From a virus, in IMG/VR virus record IMGVR_UViG_3300031551_000001, positions 17,886 to 81,885 of that record: DNA of 64,000 nucleotides; one strand, given 5' to 3'. Position numbers and translations under genes: made by a program. The first letter of the stretch is position 1. Every line of letters begins with the position of its first letter. This document shows positions 8,614 through 15,760 of the stretch, piece by piece. The notes under the pieces were generated by a model that saw nothing but the letters and a program-made list of their open reading frames with translations, did no database searches and was not told where the DNA came from.

Positions 8614-8640
8614 TTTGGTTTTAAATCATCAATACCACTA

Positions 8641-8823
8641 TCAATATTTTTTAATGTCTTCATGAATAGTTTCATCTATGCTCTCTAAATATTCATCATA
8701 TAAACCCTCACTTAAACCTTCGCTAAAAAGAGCAAAACCAACATCCAAAATATTCAATACCCGATCTTTATTGAGATGTTTTTCGGTGAACTGCTTCATT
8801 ATATAGTAGCTATTCCAATGCAT
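8641..8823 (-). pseudogene. Truncated methyltransferase-like ORF, 60 residues
   Basis: The ORF opens with MHWNSYYIMKQFTEKHL and then LNILDVG. This matches the beginning of a SAM-dependent methyltransferase family (MHxNSxxxMxxF...LxILDVGS). After motif I the sequence loses similarity and ends within 30 residues, whereas a working enzyme needs about 200. It overlaps the YopX-like gene by 14 bases. I infer a decayed or truncated methyltransferase; a short new protein is the alternative. Confidence 0.5.
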
Positions 8824-9223
8824 TTTTTCTTAATAATTCTAAATTTTCGTAAATATTTCCAATTATTTCAATATCTTTAATCGAATATAATTCTGTAAAA
8901 TTAAATTCATTTCCATATAACGTATCGTTAGGTTTTCCCCTAAATGCCCCATTTTTGAAAATAATACTCCATACAGAATTTACCATTTTAGAAGCGTCAT
9001 TCTGAACAATATCACCTTCATAAATCTCTTTGCCTTGACGATCATGTAATCCAGTAAATTGCATTAAAATTGCATGTTTATTAGTAGGATAATTTTTATT
9101 TGGAGTTTCTTTTATTGGCCATATTCTTAAAAAAGACTCATCTGGCATTTGCATAATAGTTTGTACAAATACCATTCTTTTTTCATTTATTAGCCATGCC
9201 CTGAATTTAATTTCTCTATTCAT
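8810..9223 (-). CDS. YopX-like protein
   Basis: The 137-residue protein begins MNREIKFRAWLINEKRMVF, continues with MQFTGLHDRQGKEIYEGDIVQ and ends with EIIGNIYENLELL. These are the hallmarks of the YopX family, common in phages and prophages of Gram-positive and Bacteroidota hosts. The biochemical function of YopX is not known. It overlaps the glycosyltransferase-like gene by 8 bases and the truncated methyltransferase ORF by 14 bases. Confidence 0.9.
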   Translation of the reverse strand: MNREIKFRAWLINEKRMVFVQTIMQMPDESFLRIWPIKETPNKNYPTNKHAILMQFTGLHDRQGKEIYEGDIVQNDASKMVNSVWSIIFKNGAFRGKPNDTLYGNEFNFTELYSIKDIEIIGNIYENLELLRKNALE

Positions 9224-10022
9224 ATCTTGATTTTTTTTTAAAGTTTTTCACAATCCATGTTTTTAAAGGATAATCAGGCTTGCCCCAATACAAACCTGTA
9301 TCGTTAAAATTCAACCATGTTTTCCCGGCTATAGCAACCTCTATATCCTTATAGGTGTCCTGTTTAAAACACGTGGTTCTGTTCTCATAAAAACCCTCGA
9401 ACCCAACTTTATAATCATTCTCCTCCACCAATGGTTTTCCTGAATACTCATCAGGATAAAGATTAAAATATAGTGTGGCAAGAGAATATGGCCGTGCCTG
9501 TTCCCAAAACTTATATTCATTGAACATTTGTTTCAATAAGTCTTTCTTATAAATTAAAGGGAGATGATGTTCAAAGCTGTATTTTGCTTTATGGAGAATA
9601 TATGCTTGGTTAGTGGTTTTCCCATTATGAGAAGACTGGTTTACTTTAAATAGTTTATTTGTATAGTGTAGCCAAGGTACGTTCTTTATCCCCGTTTTAT
9701 CTATTTGTTTAAGAAGAATAATATCATCATATATATAACAAAACTCTTTTGGGCATTGTTCTGAATTGACGTATGTATAAACCTTATTCAAAACATCAAA
9801 ATAATTTTCAAACGGCCTGTGTCCGTTGTTGATTTTTAATAACCTTTCAGGATAAAATCTTTCTATTTGTTCTGAATATCCTTTGTACCATTCAGGGGTA
9901 GTGGTTGAATAAAGAACTACATCAAATTCATCCATAAAATTAGCCTGTAAGGATCTGAGCATATATTTAAGCTCATTATTCCCCCACAGACTATTAATTC
10001 CTAATGGAACAAAAAATATCAT
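9216..10022 (-). CDS. Glycosyltransferase-like protein (Stealth/GT-A-like)
   Basis: I start it at the ATG at 10022 (MIFFVPLGINSLWGNN, 268 residues); the upstream ATG would overlap the membrane-protein gene. The protein has ELKYMLRSLQAN, FDVVLYSTT, FCYIYDDIILLKQ (an acidic YxDDD-like metal site) and a C-terminal Trp-rich segment. The order resembles Stealth-type capsule phosphotransferases and other GT-A enzymes that act on surface polysaccharides. It begins the glycan cluster in transcription order. The exact reaction cannot be set from sequence alone. Confidence 0.6.
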   Translation of the reverse strand: MIFFVPLGINSLWGNNELKYMLRSLQANFMDEFDVVLYSTTTPEWYKGYSEQIERFYPERLLKINNGHRPFENYFDVLNKVYTYVNSEQCPKEFCYIYDDIILLKQIDKTGIKNVPWLHYTNKLFKVNQSSHNGKTTNQAYILHKAKYSFEHHLPLIYKKDLLKQMFNEYKFWEQARPYSLATLYFNLYPDEYSGKPLVEENDYKVGFEGFYENRTTCFKQDTYKDIEVAIAGKTWLNFNDTGLYWGKPDYPLKTWIVKNFKKKSRYE

Positions 10023-10237
10023 ATCAAATTGAATATAACTATTATAAGCATCCCACAAAGTCCAACTCCAAAAACTAATATTGTTTCTATGATTACGATT
10101 ATTTTAAAAATATCGCATCCTTTTAAGTAATAAGATTTGTCATTAAAAATCTGATCAAATACGAACATTTTTAGAAATCCTGTGCCAATCAGAGATATAA
10201 GTGACACGATTAAAATAAGTTTGAATATTTCGAACAT
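10019..10237 (-). CDS. Small membrane protein, 72 residues
   Basis: Two hydrophobic helices are visible: roughly residues 4-26 (FKLILIVSLISLIGTGFLKM) and 44-72 (IFKIIVIIETILVFGVG). No family is recognised. A TAnnTTTG box on the minus strand at 10258-10265 lies about 20 bp upstream of the ATG, so this gene may open the glycan transcript. It overlaps the next gene by 4 bases. Confidence 0.5.
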   Translation of the reverse strand: MFEIFKLILIVSLISLIGTGFLKMFVFDQIFNDKSYYLKGCDIFKIIVIIETILVFGVGLCGMLIIVIFNLI

Positions 10238-10257
10238 AGCTTTAAAATTTAAGGTTC

Positions 10258-10265
10258 CAAAGTTA
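10258..10265 (-). promoter_or_regulatory. Bacteroidota -7 promoter box TAACTTTG
   Basis: On the minus strand this reads TAACTTTG, matching the Bacteroidota -7 consensus TAnnTTTG. It lies just upstream of the 72-residue membrane protein that heads the glycan cluster. I did not find a clear -33 TTG at the usual distance, so support rests on position and the -7 match. Confidence 0.4.
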
Positions 10266-10269
10266 ATAA

Positions 10270-10428
10270 TTACTCCATCATTGCCTTTCCCAATGACAAG
10301 AGTGTAAACATAAAAGAATTGTACTCCAAACTACCAACAATTATCACACACGGTATATATAGCGGTAAATACAGAGTATACACTAAAAGTATAATGATAA
10401 AACCTATAAATCTAATAATTAAATTCAT
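10270..10428 (-). CDS. Small membrane protein, 52 residues
   Basis: The ORF begins MNLIIRFIGFIIILLVYTL, a strongly hydrophobic helix, followed by a second hydrophobic part (LYIPCVIIVG). It sits in the same strand and spacing as its neighbours. Nothing is recognised beyond membrane location. Upstream lies the repeated motif TTTATTTATCAT shared with the HD-protein gene. Confidence 0.4.
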   Translation of the reverse strand: MNLIIRFIGFIIILLVYTLYLPLYIPCVIIVGSLEYNSFMFTLLSLGKAMME

Positions 10429-10447
10429 TATTATTAGTATCATTGTT

Positions 10448-10464
10448 GTCAGGTTTAACCTGAC
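10448..10464. repeat. 17-bp palindrome in a gene gap
   Basis: GTCAGGTT-T-AACCTGAC is a perfect 8-bp inverted repeat around one base, in the 73-bp gap between the HD-domain gene and the small membrane protein. No T-run follows on either strand, so an operator for a dimeric repressor fits better than a terminator. The Xre-type repressor is encoded about 700 bp away. Confidence 0.45.
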
Positions 10465-10501
10465 TTATTTACTATGATAAATAAATATATTTCTACACAA
10501 T

Positions 10502-11059
10502 CTAAATAGCGTTGGTAATTTGTTTTGTCGTTGGAGTCCACATGTCTTGTTTCCCACCTTTATGTTCATCTACCCATTTTTTCAGATAATTACAAACACC
10601 ATTAAACCAATCTACCTGAGATTTAGTAGTTACTTTCATTGAAGCATATTTACCTGCTCTAGCATCTTTCATGTATTCTTTAATTTCCCCGGTAAGTCTT
10701 ACTCTTGGAAGATATAACCAATAAGGCTCTAAACATATAGATAATTTATCTGCTGCACAAAGTTTAGAGGGATTAACATTGTCTTTTTTTGCATAAAATC
10801 TTGAGTGATATTTAGACAAATTAGCCCATCTTTCCCCAAATACAGACATAATTTTCGCACCAAATTCCACGTGAGATTCTCCTTCTTCTCCATCCATATT
10901 TGGCTTACCAACATAACCCAAATCATGCACAAAAAACAATAGCCATAATCTTGGATCAAAAGGAAATCCATAGAGTTTCCACCAAGCTATAAACACAAAC
11001 ACAGGATGAATAAAAAAACAATGAGCACCAAACAACACTGATTTAGTTCCTACTTTCAT
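10502..11059 (-). CDS. HD-domain phosphohydrolase-like protein
   Basis: The 185-residue protein shows the HD-superfamily pattern: an early His in GAHCFFIHP, then FFVHDLGYVG (the HD dyad), SHVEFG, YHSR, and CAADKLS with the last metal-binding Asp. Such phage proteins usually act as nucleotide or cyclic-nucleotide phosphohydrolases. The N-terminal part is also quite hydrophobic (VFVFIAWWKLYGF) and may lie near a membrane. It stands alone between two small gaps. The specific substrate is not predictable here. Confidence 0.6.
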   Translation of the reverse strand: MKVGTKSVLFGAHCFFIHPVFVFIAWWKLYGFPFDPRLWLLFFVHDLGYVGKPNMDGEEGESHVEFGAKIMSVFGERWANLSKYHSRFYAKKDNVNPSKLCAADKLSICLEPYWLYLPRVRLTGEIKEYMKDARAGKYASMKVTTKSQVDWFNGVCNYLKKWVDEHKGGKQDMWTPTTKQITNAI

Positions 11060-11152
11060 AATTAATATTGTTAGTGTTAGATTTTAATTTATTGTTATTA
11101 TCCCATGATAAATAAAGATGTTGAAGATATATTATGCGATTGATTGTTTCCA

Positions 11153-11419
11153 TTATATATAGTTTGTCAATAAATTAAGTATGTCGTGTATCATCTGTTC
11201 TTCCTCCCTGACCTCCGCTTTAATCATATAAAGATAAAATTTAACATAAGACACTTTAAGCCCTTTTGCTATAGACTCTACCATTTTAAGTGTTGGAATT
11301 CGGGTGTTCGTTTCAATTAAGCACAGATAAGATTTCCCAATACCAGCTCTTCTCGCCAGTGTTTTTTGGCTAATTTTTTGTGCTCTTCTGAGGTCTCTTA
11401 TAGCCGTTCCGATTTCCAT
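11153..11419 (-). CDS. Xre/Cro-family transcriptional regulator
   Basis: The 88-residue protein is almost entirely a helix-turn-helix domain: IGTAIRDLRRAQKISQKTLARRAGIGKSYLCLIETNTRIPTLKM... split by family convention into five helices, with Q-x-x-L-A-x-x-A-G-I as the recognition region. It lacks a separate effector domain and probably binds DNA as a dimer, like a phage Cro or C2-type repressor. It lies on the minus strand among regulatory and replication genes; the palindrome at 10448-10464 is a possible operator. Confidence 0.9.
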   Translation of the reverse strand: MEIGTAIRDLRRAQKISQKTLARRAGIGKSYLCLIETNTRIPTLKMVESIAKGLKVSYVKFYLYMIKAEVREEEQMIHDILNLLTNYI

Positions 11420-11470
11420 TTCCGTTTCTTAAAAGAACAGTTAGCTTATCAAAAGATATGTTTGGGATGC

Positions 11471-11701
11471 CTATAATACTTTAGAAGCTTCCACCGTAAA
11501 GTTATGCAGGACAACAGACGGATCAATGTTCTGCCTGTTTAATTCCTGCAAATCATCCTCACTCCAACACCCAAGCTCAAATTTGGTGGCCGGAGGTCCG
11601 CCCTTAAAATATTCAGCGGGTAAAGGACGGCTTATTAAGTAAGCCTTTACTAAACAATCCCTTAATGTTCCTATGTCTATATGTTTCTTTTTTGCCTTCA
11701 T
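11471..11701 (-). CDS. Hypothetical protein, 76 residues
   Basis: I choose the ATG at 11701 (MKAKKKHIDIG) because a TAAATTTG promoter box lies at 11725-11732, so an upstream non-ATG start would fall within about 3 bases of the box. The protein is small and soluble, with ELGCWSEDDLQELNRQNID near its centre. No family is recognised. Confidence 0.5.
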   Translation of the reverse strand: MKAKKKHIDIGTLRDCLVKAYLISRPLPAEYFKGGPPATKFELGCWSEDDLQELNRQNIDPSVVLHNFTVEASKVL

Positions 11702-11724
11702 GGGCAAAAGTGTTAGTAACAATG

Positions 11725-11732
11725 CAAATTTA
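11725..11732 (-). promoter_or_regulatory. Bacteroidota -7 promoter box TAAATTTG
   Basis: The minus strand reads TAAATTTGCA, the same box as found three times in the late region (26818, 33853, 51768). It lies 24 bp upstream of the 76-residue gene and overlaps the end of the gene before it. Confidence 0.5.
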
Positions 11733-12083
11733 GTAATAATAATTTTGATTAAATGTTGTGTCTGGATAAAAAGAAATGGTATCTACCGCAATAATCTTCC
11801 ACACAGAATCTGGCATTACAAAAAGAGAATCATATAATTCATGAAAAGAAGTATCTACCTCAATACTATCAAGAATAACATTCTCTACATCATTTTCAAA
11901 TGATGCTCTTTCAATAAATGCCAAGGCATCATTTTTATTAGTAAATATTGCTTCGTGATTACATTCATTTATTGTATATGTATCATAATTCCATTTAATT
12001 ATTCTATCAAATTCATCGAGTTCACAAAACGGAATTCCTTGATGTGTTATAACTAAACACCACGTTACTATATATTTCCACAT
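11730..12083 (-). CDS. Hypothetical protein, 117 residues
   Basis: The start is set at the ATG at 12083 (MWKYIVTWCLVITHQG), because GAAAGGAG sits 5-7 bases upstream, a strong ribosome site; an ATG further out would extend it by seven residues. The N-terminal hydrophobic stretch is short and is followed by a soluble acidic protein ending in NQNYYY. It overlaps no upstream gene except through the ribosome site inside the HU gene tail. Unknown function. Confidence 0.55.
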   Translation of the reverse strand: MWKYIVTWCLVITHQGIPFCELDEFDRIIKWNYDTYTINECNHEAIFTNKNDALAFIERASFENDVENVILDSIEVDTSFHELYDSLFVMPDSVWKIIAVDTISFYPDTTFNQNYYY

Positions 12084-12084
12084 A

Positions 12085-12351
12085 TCAAACTCCTTTCTTC
12101 CCAAAATATGGTCTCCAAAAAGGCATGTCCCTGGGCGGTATCATTATGGTCTTTTTGTTTCTCATGTCGTGTGCCGGACGGGGGTTTCTGTGTTTTATAA
12201 TAAATCTTCCGAATCTGGAAATATGTACTTCAATTTTATTCTCAAGATTCTTTTTGATCTCACCAAAGGTAACATTGACAATAAGGTCTACCGTTTCTTT
12301 GTCAACTCCGGTTTGTTTTGCTACGTTTTTTACTAATTTTAATGTGTTCAT
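12085..12351 (-). CDS. HU/IHF-family DNA-binding protein
   Basis: This 88-residue protein has the usual HU length and order: helices with VAKQTGVDKETVDLIVN, then HISRFGRFIIKHRNPRPAHD (beta arm base, cf. GFGTFxVRxRxAR), then MIPPRDMPFWRP (cf. IPASKVPAFKPG). It should bind and bend DNA as a dimer, with roles in replication, packaging or transcription. It sits next to the DnaA-like gene, which fits an architectural role in replication. Confidence 0.92.
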   Translation of the reverse strand: MNTLKLVKNVAKQTGVDKETVDLIVNVTFGEIKKNLENKIEVHISRFGRFIIKHRNPRPAHDMRNKKTIMIPPRDMPFWRPYFGKKGV

Positions 12352-12361
12352 ATCGTTAATT

Positions 12362-12781
12362 TCATCTGATTAATACTCTTCCTATGTCGCCCCAAGGCCT
12401 ATAATATTGATTGTTGAATATTCTACTTGTAAGTTCTCTTTTGAGGGATTGATTTCTTTTTTGAGATGGAAACTGAAAAAGAAAATCTTTTTCTATATTA
12501 CTCACTTTCCTGTTAAAATCTTTTTCTGTGTCTGATAAATTTTTATATGTTTTTAACCCGTTTATAATAGCTGCGTGATCTCTCTTATTAAAAATACGAG
12601 CTATATTGATTTTTGAGACATTAAGGTGATTAAATAAATTATGCCAAATAACAAATCTTCCAATAGGGATATTCCCTTCCCTTGATTTTGAAAACAACTC
12701 ATCCTTTGTTACATCAAAATCCTCGCACACACGATTAATTAACCACACCAGCCTTCTTTTATTTGCAAAAGATAAATTCAC
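12362..12781 (-). CDS. Free-standing DnaA domain IV-like DNA-binding protein
   Basis: The 139-residue protein matches the C-terminal DNA-binding domain of DnaA without the AAA+ ATPase part. VCEDFDVTKDELFSKSREGN parallels the basic loop of DnaA, and IARIFNKRDHAAIINGLKTY parallels the signature GRDHTTVLHACRKI. In DnaA the Arg-Asp-His segment contacts the TTATCCACA box. This protein could recruit or block host DnaA at a phage origin, or regulate transcription. A TTATCCACA match lies at 14753-14761. It overlaps the HslV-like gene by 4 bases. Confidence 0.75.
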   Translation of the reverse strand: MNLSFANKRRLVWLINRVCEDFDVTKDELFSKSREGNIPIGRFVIWHNLFNHLNVSKINIARIFNKRDHAAIINGLKTYKNLSDTEKDFNRKVSNIEKDFLFQFPSQKRNQSLKRELTSRIFNNQYYRPWGDIGRVLIR

Positions 12782-13314
12782 AATTTTATTATTTGTACCT
12801 GTCCTCTTACAGCTTGTTTAAATGCTTTACTTACGTTAATGGCTCTTATAAGGTCTGTTCCGTTAAGTGGTATTTTTCCAGACAAAAGGGAAGATGTCAT
12901 GAGACTCCCAATAGCCTCTGCGTGGCCTACTCCTATTGAAGCGTATGGAAGCTCACAAGACAAGACAGTAAAATTATTATCAATCTCAAAAATCTTTTTG
13001 CCTGTGTTTATTAATATATTCCACAATCCATCAAGCGTAGATACCACATCATTATCCCTTAAATGATCAATAAAATTAGTATACACAGAATCTTCATCAA
13101 TCAAATCTTTTGCGATAGGATTAAATGATGTTTCATTGATCATTTTTCTTAGTTCGTGGATTATTATTGTTTTACCGGCAACACCAATTAAGATGTCTTT
13201 GTGTTGGAATATCTTCTTGTAATTTGTTCTGTAAACATTATCGCCATCATAATAATATGAATCAGAAGCCATCCACGACCCCTTACTCGATATAATTGTT
13301 GCTACTGCGCTCAT
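12778..13314 (-). CDS. Proteasome/HslV-like Ntn-hydrolase fold protein
   Basis: The 178-residue protein follows the HslV pattern: VATIISSKGSWMASDS at the N-terminus, an Asp in SDS at the position of the catalytic Asp17, YKKIFQ around Lys33, DILIGVAG (cf. KVIAGFAG), LPYASIGVGHAEAIGS (cf. LIAIGSGGxYA) and a helix before VQII. In HslV the N-terminal Thr is freed by loss of the Met. Here the Thr is residue 6, so five residues would have to be removed, or the protein is inactive. No HslU ATPase gene is visible. A role in protein turnover or virion maturation is inference. Confidence 0.65.
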   Translation of the reverse strand: MSAVATIISSKGSWMASDSYYYDGDNVYRTNYKKIFQHKDILIGVAGKTIIIHELRKMINETSFNPIAKDLIDEDSVYTNFIDHLRDNDVVSTLDGLWNILINTGKKIFEIDNNFTVLSCELPYASIGVGHAEAIGSLMTSSLLSGKIPLNGTDLIRAINVSKAFKQAVRGQVQIIKL

Positions 13315-14209
13315 TTTTTATTATTTTATTAATATTTTCTGCACTTATTCTAAATCCAGCAGCCCCCTTATGACCACCACCCCCTAGGCTTTTAGCTATA
13401 ATAGAACAATCAGCTTTTCCATTATCATTATATAAACTAAAATTATATGTTCCATTTGCATAATGGAAACAAGCCGCCCCATCATATCCGTCTTTATGAT
13501 AATTTATGCCAAAATTTATGGGATTAAAACGTTCTTTATTTACACAAATAAATTTCCTAACAGTGGTAATATTATTTTCTATTAATTCTACAAATTCTAT
13601 AGGAAATCCATTTTTATATGATTGCTTCGCCTCTGTACATAAGTATTTATAAATTTCTTTTCCAGATGAAATCATTCTATCAGTTAAAAATGATTCTTTT
13701 ATACTTTTTTCAAGCCATTTATAACATTCGTCAACATTACTTATGTTAGCTCGGGCAGCATATTGAAATTCTAATACCTTTTGTTCTTCATTGGTTCCTT
13801 TGTGCCTAAAGCAATCATATCTACCGAGTAAACGAACAAATTCTGGCATTGGTTCTTTAGGGAAACAATAATCCCAAGTAAGTTCACATGCGGCAAATTT
13901 ATTGTCTAGATAATTAATACAAAAAGATTCTCCATCTCCAATAAATTTCTTATAATCATCAATAGCTGATTTATGGTGATCAATCCATATAAATTGCCAT
14001 CCAGATCCTTTTGCATATTTTTCCATTATCTCAATTGGAAATGAAACGTCAACCATAACAATTTTTTCGTTTTCAGGAATATTAGGAAATTCATCTCCAT
14101 AATTCCATCCAAACAATTTAAGATCAATTTCTTTTTCTTTACACCATTTTTTTACGATAGCAGCGCTACACCAACCATCTAAATCTATTGAATGATAAAT
14201 ACAATACAT
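13283..14209 (-). CDS. DHH/DHHA1 phosphoesterase (NrnB/nano-RNase-like)
   Basis: This 308-residue protein contains HSIDLDGWCSAAIV (residues 6-19, motif I DxDG), VMVDVSFP (motif II), FIWIDHHKSA (the DHH motif near residue 77) and, at about 276-285, GGGGHKGAAG, the DHHA1 signature. Such enzymes cut short oligoribonucleotides or cyclic dinucleotides with two metal ions. In a phage this could recycle nucleotides or remove host cyclic-nucleotide immune signals. The gene overlaps the HslV-like gene by 32 bases. Confidence 0.9.
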   Translation of the reverse strand: MYCIYHSIDLDGWCSAAIVKKWCKEKEIDLKLFGWNYGDEFPNIPENEKIVMVDVSFPIEIMEKYAKGSGWQFIWIDHHKSAIDDYKKFIGDGESFCINYLDNKFAACELTWDYCFPKEPMPEFVRLLGRYDCFRHKGTNEEQKVLEFQYAARANISNVDECYKWLEKSIKESFLTDRMISSGKEIYKYLCTEAKQSYKNGFPIEFVELIENNITTVRKFICVNKERFNPINFGINYHKDGYDGAACFHYANGTYNFSLYNDNGKADCSIIAKSLGGGGHKGAAGFRISAENINKIIKNERSSNNYIE

Positions 14210-14221
14210 AATTTTAATGTT

Positions 14222-14566
14222 TTATGAGTGCTTAATTAAGAATGTTCCAATTTCAAGACATTGTTCTTTGGGAATTGTAATTTGAATAACAACATCTCCA
14301 TTATCATTTTCTATCCAACTGGCCTTGTCAAGAGTAAAAGTGTGTCCTTCTTTTGAAGTTCCTTTAAGAATATTCTTTTCAATTTCTCTTTCTGTTTCTT
14401 CTATTATATCCTCAGTAGATTGGCCGTCAGAAGGAATGTCACTGTATAGTGGTTCTTTGATATTCGATGTAAATGGCGGAGGGTTGACGCTTTCTTTTGT
14501 CGGCTCAACAGGCGATAATTTACCTGCCTTTTTAAGTTTACTTCCAATTTTTAATAAGTCTTTCAT
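14222..14566 (-). CDS. Hypothetical protein, 114 residues
   Basis: The N-terminal half is polar and Pro/Ser-rich (KLSPVEPTKESVNPPPF), the middle is acidic (DIIEETEREIEKN), and the C-terminal half reads like a small beta domain (GHTFTLDKASWIENDNGDVV...). No family is recognised. It is the first gene of the minus-strand cluster (14.6 to 10.5 kb), and the sequence AAACTAACGG on its coding strand lies 10-19 bp before the ATG, as in three late genes. Confidence 0.55.
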   Translation of the reverse strand: MKDLLKIGSKLKKAGKLSPVEPTKESVNPPPFTSNIKEPLYSDIPSDGQSTEDIIEETEREIEKNILKGTSKEGHTFTLDKASWIENDNGDVVIQITIPKEQCLEIGTFLIKHS

Positions 14567-14753
14567 ATAAAGTTTCCGTTAGTTTCAAAAACAAAGTACT
14601 GAAATATATTTTTAATAAACAAATATTTTTGATGAAAAATTAATAAAATAGTTGTGCAAATATTTTTTCATGTGAATATTTTTTCATAATATTGTCAACG
14701 GACGAATATAAATTGTCGTTTTAATGTAATTTATACCTTGTTAGCTGACTGGT
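14567..14753. promoter_or_regulatory. AT-rich divergent control region, possible origin
   Basis: This gap separates a minus-strand and a plus-strand transcription unit. It holds a tandem 13-mer AATATTTTTTCAT (14659-14671 and 14675-14687), a leader AAACTAACGG on the minus strand (14576-14585), and at its right edge TGTGGATAA (14753-14761), the complement of the DnaA box TTATCCACA. Divergent promoters are expected here; an origin is a guess based on the AT content, the direct repeats and the nearby DnaA-like and HU genes. Confidence 0.35.
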
Positions 14754-15752
14754 GTGGATAATTTAGTACAAACTTTAATAAAAGAACGAATGATAGTAAA
14801 AGAAAAAAAAGGAGGGTGTTTTTTTGACTTAATACAAGGAGATTGTTCTATTGAAAACGAATATATAAAAGATGGTAGTGTTGACCTTATTTTAACTGAT
14901 TTGCCTTATGGTACTGTAAAGGGTATGGGTGGAGATATGGCGAAATATAAACACCTAAGTAATGCAAGTTGGGACGTTGTTATACCTACCGAAAAGATAA
15001 TGCAGATTGCAAACAGAATACTTAGGAAAAACGGCAAAATGGTATTGACCGCAAACCAACCGTTTACAACTGAGCTAATAAGTAAGCAGATACCTAACTT
15101 GCCACATTGCTATAATATGTATTGGGATAAAATGCACTTTGCAAATTGTTTGGTTGCAAACAAAGCTCCAGTAAGCTACATGGAGGATATTTTGGTTTTT
15201 AGTAAAGATTATGACTTTGAAAACTTGCACCCACTTAGAGAATACTTTAGTAATGTACTTTCTTTTATTGGGCTTAAAAAGAAAACCATAATTGAAACAA
15301 TAGGGCAAAGGGCAGACCATGTATTTAGGGTGAAAAGTTCGCAATTTGAATTATGCAAAAAAGAAACATATTTGGCTTTGATTGCTGAATATAGGATTAA
15401 CAATATGGATGACTTTTTAAATTATACGGAACTTGAAAACATAAACGAAAAATACACAAGCACTTTTAATCTATGGGAAGGAAACAAACACAAAAGCAAT
15501 ATACTTAAATACAAAAAGGATTATGATGGGCTCCATCCAACACAAAAGCCTGTATTATTGCTTGAAGATTTGATTAAGACTTTTAGCAATAAAAACGACT
15601 TAGTTGTTGATTTGACAATGGGAAGCGGAAGTACTGGTGTAGCTTGTAAGAATACCAAACGTAACTTTATAGGAATTGAAAAAGACGAGAAGTATTTTGA
15701 TATAGCAGTAAACCGAATTAAAATTATTGAACCAAAACCCCAACAACTTTGA
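14754..15752 (+). CDS. DNA N4/N6-methyltransferase (beta class)
   Basis: The longest form starts at GTG 14754 (332 residues); an in-frame ATG at 14790 is an attractive alternative because the family usually begins just before LIQGDC. The catalytic motif is DLPYG (motif IV, DPPY-like, near residue 50) in VDLILTDLPYGT. The SAM-binding motif DLTMGSGSTGVA lies near the C-terminus, so the order is catalytic then SAM-binding (beta class). FIGIEKDEKYFDIA follows. It should methylate adenine or cytosine amino groups in phage DNA, possibly against host restriction. There is no restriction gene beside it. It is the only gene here reading plus between 14.75 and 16.4 kb, which suggests a separately acquired cassette. 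Confidence 0.9.
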   Translation: MDNLVQTLIKERMIVKEKKGGCFFDLIQGDCSIENEYIKDGSVDLILTDLPYGTVKGMGGDMAKYKHLSNASWDVVIPTEKIMQIANRILRKNGKMVLTANQPFTTELISKQIPNLPHCYNMYWDKMHFANCLVANKAPVSYMEDILVFSKDYDFENLHPLREYFSNVLSFIGLKKKTIIETIGQRADHVFRVKSSQFELCKKETYLALIAEYRINNMDDFLNYTELENINEKYTSTFNLWEGNKHKSNILKYKKDYDGLHPTQKPVLLLEDLIKTFSNKNDLVVDLTMGSGSTGVACKNTKRNFIGIEKDEKYFDIAVNRIKIIEPKPQQL

Positions 15753-15760
15753 AAAAGTTG
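15744..15760. terminator. Hairpin at the end of the methyltransferase gene
   Basis: CAACTTT-gaa-AAAGTTG spans the stop codon, and a T-rich run (gcttttttctttt) starts about 11 bases later. The spacing is not ideal for a factor-independent terminator, so this is a weak candidate. Confidence 0.3.

Noticed and set aside
8478-8675. 65-residue hydrophobic minus-strand ORF
   Set aside because: Its frame conflicts with the CLFGFH zinc-binding ORF, which has an ATGA overlap with the epimerase gene and a recognisable motif.
14753-14761. Perfect DnaA box taken as proof of an origin
   Set aside because: One 9-base match is expected about once by chance in a window of this size; kept only as weak support.
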